From a virus, in IMG/VR virus record IMGVR_UViG_3300037961_005073, positions 1 through 33,154 of that record: 33,154 nt of DNA, one strand, 5' to 3'. The notes under the pieces are model-generated. The model saw only the letters and a program-made list of their open reading frames with translations, was not told the DNA's origin and did no database searches. Positions 29,513 to 33,154 of the stretch are shown piece by piece. Position 1 is the first letter of the stretch, and the number at the start of each line of letters is the position of its first letter. Made by a program: the position numbers and the translations under genes.

Positions 29513-31717
29513 TCAAACTCTACCTGCTACTTCTTCAAAACTAATACCTGTGCGCGTTGCAACAAAGGTAAGAGTTACATAGTTGATAGACTTGGCAGGT
29601 TTCAGGAAGATATCAGCCCTGAATTCATTGTTATCAATAACATCTGGGGTATTGTTTGTGGTATCGCAAACAACCAAGAATCCAAAGAGACCTCTCTTCG
29701 ATTGAACATCGCGAAGATATGGTTCGACGATGTTTCTGAAGTTTGCTCTTGTCAACTCATCATTAAGCTCAAAGAGTTGTGCTTCTGCTGCTTTTTGAAG
29801 TGCCTGTTCAATTGTAAGGAACAGACGGCGAACATTAATTCTATCGAATGCAGAAGCATAACCCAATGCAGTTTTGTCACCAAAGAGAAGTGTTCCAATT
29901 CCAGGTTGAGTAACAATAGAGTTAATTCTCTTTGGATATAGTTGGTCTCTTTGAGCCTTATTTGGATTATATGCAAGTTTGATTGCATTGTTAATAATGC
30001 CGCGCTGCTGACCTGCTGGCGAGAACCAAGGATAAGCAACAAGGTTTGTTCTACACATCAATCCAGCAACATCAGCATTTGTTGGAATATAGACAAACTT
30101 GTTATTAAATCTGTCATAGGTATATTTGTATCCACTATCAAATACGGCATAAGACGAAGAGGACAGTGAACTAAAGTACTTAATTAGATTTGTAGTTTGT
30201 GTAGTTGTATTTGTAACTCCTACTAGATCTGCTTTGTGTGGTCCAATTGTTGCAACACAATCTTTTCTCAATTCTGCAATAGAAATAAGATAATTTGCTT
30301 TTGCTTGAGAATCAAATGAATCGCTACAAGCAGGACCCATGATTAGGTAATCTACCTGAATCTCATCTTTATTGTCAAATAATCCATAGGATGTTATCAG
30401 ATCACCCAATTCTGCCTTCATTCCACCAGCAGCGGAATAGTCAACACCACCTTTTAATTCATAGGTGTTATTTCCAATGGCATTATAAGTTACATCCTGA
30501 GCAGCTGATCCCCAAGCACCATCAGAAGTTGAAACGGGAGTAAAGGACGCTGATGCAACACCAGTATATGTGGTGAATCCAGTTGCTCTTGGAGTAGTTC
30601 CGTGATACGCATCGGCATTTTGACCAGGGTTTCCTCCAGCATATATCTGAGTGGAGAAATCTGCAATGTACTGCTTGTAGAAGGTCTTTTGTGGAGAATT
30701 TACAGAAGAAACTGCATCAAGTGCCTTTGATAGGCCTACATGCTTCTCAATAATTGTTCCTTGATTTCCTGTAACCGTTCCCAAATCATCAACGACAACA
30801 ACGTGCATTGCATCATTGTAACCATTTCTATCAGTTACATACTGATTAGTTGTTGGTTTTGGTGCAATAGACTTCCAATATAGGGTTGAATTTGTTAACC
30901 CGAGAGTCTGTTGATCATACCAGTCAACCGCAGTTACTACTGTTTCAGATCCTTCAACTGTTCCCGATGAATTAATGAAACTTATGGTGTCTGTTGGCGA
31001 AACTGCTGCAAAATTTGTTCCTTCAGAATAGGAAATTTTTGTTTCTGTGCCAGCAGTTGAAACTCTTGATGTAATTTTAACATCAATTGTGCTGTTTCCG
31101 TTTGTCGTATCGGTGGTAACACCAGTGATAATTCCTTTAAGGTAACCACTAAATACGGAAGTTGTTCCTGCTCCAGGAAGGGTGATGCTAGTAAGACTTA
31201 CCGTAACACCATAACCTACTGTTGCGCCAACACCAGCAAGACTTGTAGTTGTAATACCAATGGTTTGGTCTGCAATGTCGTCGATTGTACAAACTTTCAA
31301 TCCGTTGCCCCAGCTTCCTGGGTTCTTTGCAGCGTATGTGAAGTTTGTTGCCTCTGAATGCTCATTCAGATAATCGTCATAGTTAAGTAGTTGGAGAGAA
31401 TCTGTAGAAGCTGCTCCAACACCAGCGTTAGCGTTGTTTAGCGTGTCTCCAGAGGTTCTTACTACTTTTAGGACTCCTCCATAAGAAAGGAATGAAGCAG
31501 CACTCATCCAATATTCGTATTGAGCATCGGTTGTTTTTGGTTTTCCAAAAACGTTGATCAGATCTTGCTCTGTAGTGATGTCAATTGGATGGTCTACAGG
31601 TCCGATTGGGAATGGTCCAGCAATCGCACCTATGTTATCCAGTACATTATCAGCTCTTCCTACAGTTAAATCAACCTCCCTGACGAGTACGCCTGGAGAT
31701 AATTGAGGAGTAGCCAT
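29513..31717 (-). CDS. 18: gp18 contractile tail sheath protein
   Basis: gp18 surrounds the tube and contracts at infection. The 734-aa protein (T4: 659) opens with LSPGVLVREVDLT, the strand donated between sheath subunits. It continues with NVFGKP and SYGGVLKVVR and ends with the C-terminal core: NPNKAQRDQLYPKRINSIVTQPGIGTLLFGDKT, AFDRINVRRLFLTIEQALQKAA and FVATRTGISFEEVAG. The large middle part is a variable surface domain with Thr/Ser-rich strands. AAGGAG precedes the ATG. Confidence 0.97.
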   Translation of the reverse strand: MATPQLSPGVLVREVDLTVGRADNVLDNIGAIAGPFPIGPVDHPIDITTEQDLINVFGKPKTTDAQYEYWMSAASFLSYGGVLKVVRTSGDTLNNANAGVGAASTDSLQLLNYDDYLNEHSEATNFTYAAKNPGSWGNGLKVCTIDDIADQTIGITTTSLAGVGATVGYGVTVSLTSITLPGAGTTSVFSGYLKGIITGVTTDTTNGNSTIDVKITSRVSTAGTETKISYSEGTNFAAVSPTDTISFINSSGTVEGSETVVTAVDWYDQQTLGLTNSTLYWKSIAPKPTTNQYVTDRNGYNDAMHVVVVDDLGTVTGNQGTIIEKHVGLSKALDAVSSVNSPQKTFYKQYIADFSTQIYAGGNPGQNADAYHGTTPRATGFTTYTGVASASFTPVSTSDGAWGSAAQDVTYNAIGNNTYELKGGVDYSAAGGMKAELGDLITSYGLFDNKDEIQVDYLIMGPACSDSFDSQAKANYLISIAELRKDCVATIGPHKADLVGVTNTTTQTTNLIKYFSSLSSSSYAVFDSGYKYTYDRFNNKFVYIPTNADVAGLMCRTNLVAYPWFSPAGQQRGIINNAIKLAYNPNKAQRDQLYPKRINSIVTQPGIGTLLFGDKTALGYASAFDRINVRRLFLTIEQALQKAAEAQLFELNDELTRANFRNIVEPYLRDVQSKRGLFGFLVVCDTTNNTPDVIDNNEFRADIFLKPAKSINYVTLTFVATRTGISFEEVAGRV

Positions 31718-31750
31718 GTTTTTCTCCTTGGTCTCAGTTTATCTACGAAT

Positions 31751-31757
31751 TATTTAG
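31751..31757 (-). promoter_or_regulatory. late-type box CTAAATA (gp18)
   Basis: CTAAATA 33 bases above the gp18 ATG in the 80-base gap after the zinc-ribbon gene. Confidence 0.5.
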
Positions 31758-31796
31758 AATTTTGACCATTTTCAGTGGGGAAACGTGGAGTGAACT

Positions 31797-32036
31797 CTAC
31801 CAATCTGGGTATTCCCATATATTAGACGTACCTTTACTATTCCTTACTCGGTTGATCGTACATTCCTTACATTCATATGAATAGGATGATGCGACTGGTC
31901 CCCTATTTTTTCTAGTTCTATAAAATCCATCAATAAGATTTTTTTCTTGCCCACAAACTCTACAGATTCTATCTTGTAAAAGTAAATGTCCTAACTTTAT
32001 CTGCTTATCTAATTCCACTATGAAAGATACTCCCAC
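31797..32036 (-). CDS. small zinc-ribbon protein after gp17
   Basis: A protein of up to 79 residues with two C-x-x-C pairs (CRVC at 25-28 and CKEC at 56-59) and F-Y between them. The pattern C-x2-C-G-x-x-K-x(5)-FY...Y-x2-C-x2-C is that of the treble-clef half found in front of many phage HNH endonucleases, but no HNH catalytic part follows. No ATG start is available: a GTG at 32036 (overlapping gp17 by 19 bases) or a GTG at 32018, with GGGAG upstream, must be used. It may be a stand-alone DNA-binding ribbon or the remnant of a homing endonuclease. Confidence 0.65.
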   Translation of the reverse strand: MGVSFIVELDKQIKLGHLLLQDRICRVCGQEKNLIDGFYRTRKNRGPVASSYSYECKECTINRVRNSKGTSNIWEYPDW

Positions 32037-33154
32037 ATAAAAGATCTATCTCCATATTCATCTGTATTATACCATCGGTCTCCATCCGAATCTACAAAAC
32101 TAGCATCACCTAGTCCATCATCCATAAACCCAAATGGAGCCATGTCTTGTTCTATCTGATTTTTTTGCTCTTCATATAATTTTTTACGGACATCTTGGTC
32201 AGTCAACTCTTTAAAATAATCCATCTGGACTAACCAAGCATAGATTACTAGACACATTGCTAAGTCGTCATTGCAACCTTCCTCTGCCTCAAAAGAATTT
32301 CTTTTTGAAATAAATGTAGTCAATTCTGAGATAATTTCATAGTCGGTAAAAATTAATTTATCCTCTTCAATAAGAGTTTTGAGATTAAGTGATCCGACTT
32401 TTTTAACAGTCTTTGACATCTTGACACCAAGTTGGGTCTTCTTGCCAGAGAATCCTTGTCCAACAATTTGTCCTGCTCTACCTCTCATAGAACACATTAA
32501 CAAGTTTTGATACTCCAAGTCATACTGAAGAATACTTGCAACTTGATCTCCAATATCATTTACTTCACATAGTATAAATGCTTTATTATAATTTTTTGCT
32601 ACTTCATGTATAATGTTTGGAAATAGCATTGGCTTTATTTCATTATTTCTATACTTTGCAACAACTTTATGTGGAAAGGATGTAATATCAACAACGACAA
32701 AAGCAGAGTAGTCTTCACCAACTCCTCTAGCAACATCGACTGTAATTACATAATCATGATCTTCTTTCGATACTTCATATACATCTAATCCCGCATTTCT
32801 AGTTCTAGGATTATCATATATCATTGTACGAAGTTTGCTTGGAGCAATCAGTGTATCAACCGATCCTAAAAATTCACACTCAAACTCAACTTTGAACTGT
32901 GCTTCGGACGTGTTGGCAATAGTTTGTTCTTTCCACTTCGCATCTCTACCTGGAACTTCAGACCAGTGAACATCGGTTGGGATATATTCATTTTTACCCT
33001 TTTCTGCATCATGCCACATACGGTAGAAGTGATTCATACCATGTGGGGTGGATACGATAATTACTTTGGTGTTTTTACCAGAAGTAATAGTAGGATAAAC
33101 AGATGCAAAGAACGAGTCAGCAACGTGATTTGGGACAAACGCGAACTCGTCGAG
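32018..33154 (-). CDS. 17: gp17 terminase large subunit, C-terminal part (cut by window edge)
   Basis: gp17 is the packaging motor ATPase and headful nuclease. The last 378 residues are present and the frame is open at the window edge. They start with the Walker B/catalytic segment LDEFAFVPN, then the coupling motif STPHG, which together end the ATPase domain. The RNase H-fold nuclease domain follows, with an acidic metal site beginning VITVDVARGVGEDYSAFVVVDI and closing at GCNDDLAMCLVIYAW. Walker A lies outside the window. The nuclease acids are in place. The tail is acidic and Asp/Gly-rich. Confidence 0.97.
   Translation of the reverse strand, partial: LDEFAFVPNHVADSFFASVYPTITSGKNTKVIIVSTPHGMNHFYRMWHDAEKGKNEYIPTDVHWSEVPGRDAKWKEQTIANTSEAQFKVEFECEFLGSVDTLIAPSKLRTMIYDNPRTRNAGLDVYEVSKEDHDYVITVDVARGVGEDYSAFVVVDITSFPHKVVAKYRNNEIKPMLFPNIIHEVAKNYNKAFILCEVNDIGDQVASILQYDLEYQNLLMCSMRGRAGQIVGQGFSGKKTQLGVKMSKTVKKVGSLNLKTLIEEDKLIFTDYEIISELTTFISKRNSFEAEEGCNDDLAMCLVIYAWLVQMDYFKELTDQDVRKKLYEEQKNQIEQDMAPFGFMDDGLGDASFVDSDGDRWYNTDEYGDRSFMWEYLS

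Overview
This window is part of the core genome of a T4-like myovirus, almost certainly a cyanophage of marine Synechococcus or Prochlorococcus. The evidence is the T4 structural order (17-18-19-20-67-21-22-23-3), the T4 replication and recombination set (43, 44, 62, 45, 41, regA, uvsX/Y/W, 46, 47, 55), and the cyanophage signature genes: a CobS-type AAA+ ATPase, its VWA partner, hsp20, a 2-oxoglutarate oxygenase and a DUF3110-like protein. All supported genes lie on the minus strand, so transcription runs from high to low coordinates. The DNA is AT-rich and tightly packed, and many starts overlap the preceding stop as ATGA or TAATG. I see no tRNA, rRNA, CRISPR or insertion sequence.

Layout in the direction of transcription. 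(1) 33154-22951, virion module: terminase large subunit gp17 (cut by the window edge), a small zinc-ribbon protein, sheath gp18, tube gp19, portal gp20, a 54-aa gp67-like core protein, a repetitive 88-aa protein, prohead protease gp21, scaffold gp22, capsid gp23 with a strong terminator, and a 118-aa unknown. Several of these genes are preceded by T4-type late promoter motifs (TATAAATA and variants, or CTAAATA). (2) 22939-19661: gp3-like tail protein, UvsY, two tandem paralogous small proteins, UvsW and an Sm-like protein. (3) 19612-6319, probable early operon: it opens with a near-consensus host-type promoter wrapped in palindromes before gp55 and ends at the terminator after regA. It carries gp55, gp47, a DUF3110-like gene, gp46, a small basic ORF, a HEXXH/VWA protein, a 48-aa ORF, the CobS-like ATPase, a DUF3310 protein, clamp gp45, small membrane proteins, unknown proteins, clamp loader gp44/gp62, a second Sm-like gene, a possible DruA/DUF4338-type protein and RegA. 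(4) 6308-5408, a small late island: hsp20 with its own late promoter, then two micro-ORFs (27 and 33 aa), all separated by terminators. (5) 5406-1: two overlapping Sm-like genes, DNA polymerase gp43, a 55-aa ORF, uvsX, a 2OG-Fe(II) oxygenase and the N-terminal part of helicase gp41.

The most notable points are: a uvsX that appears to carry an out-of-frame internal deletion; a coupled AAA+ (MoxR/CobS-like) plus HEXXH-VWA cassette with two tiny companion ORFs, which looks like a protein-remodelling machine rather than cobalamin synthesis; four dispersed Sm-like paralogues sitting next to replication genes; a candidate DruA/DUF4338-like protein inside the clamp-loader operon; and the late hsp20/micro-ORF island inside the early region. 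Functions come from motif recognition and gene order only; no database search was run.
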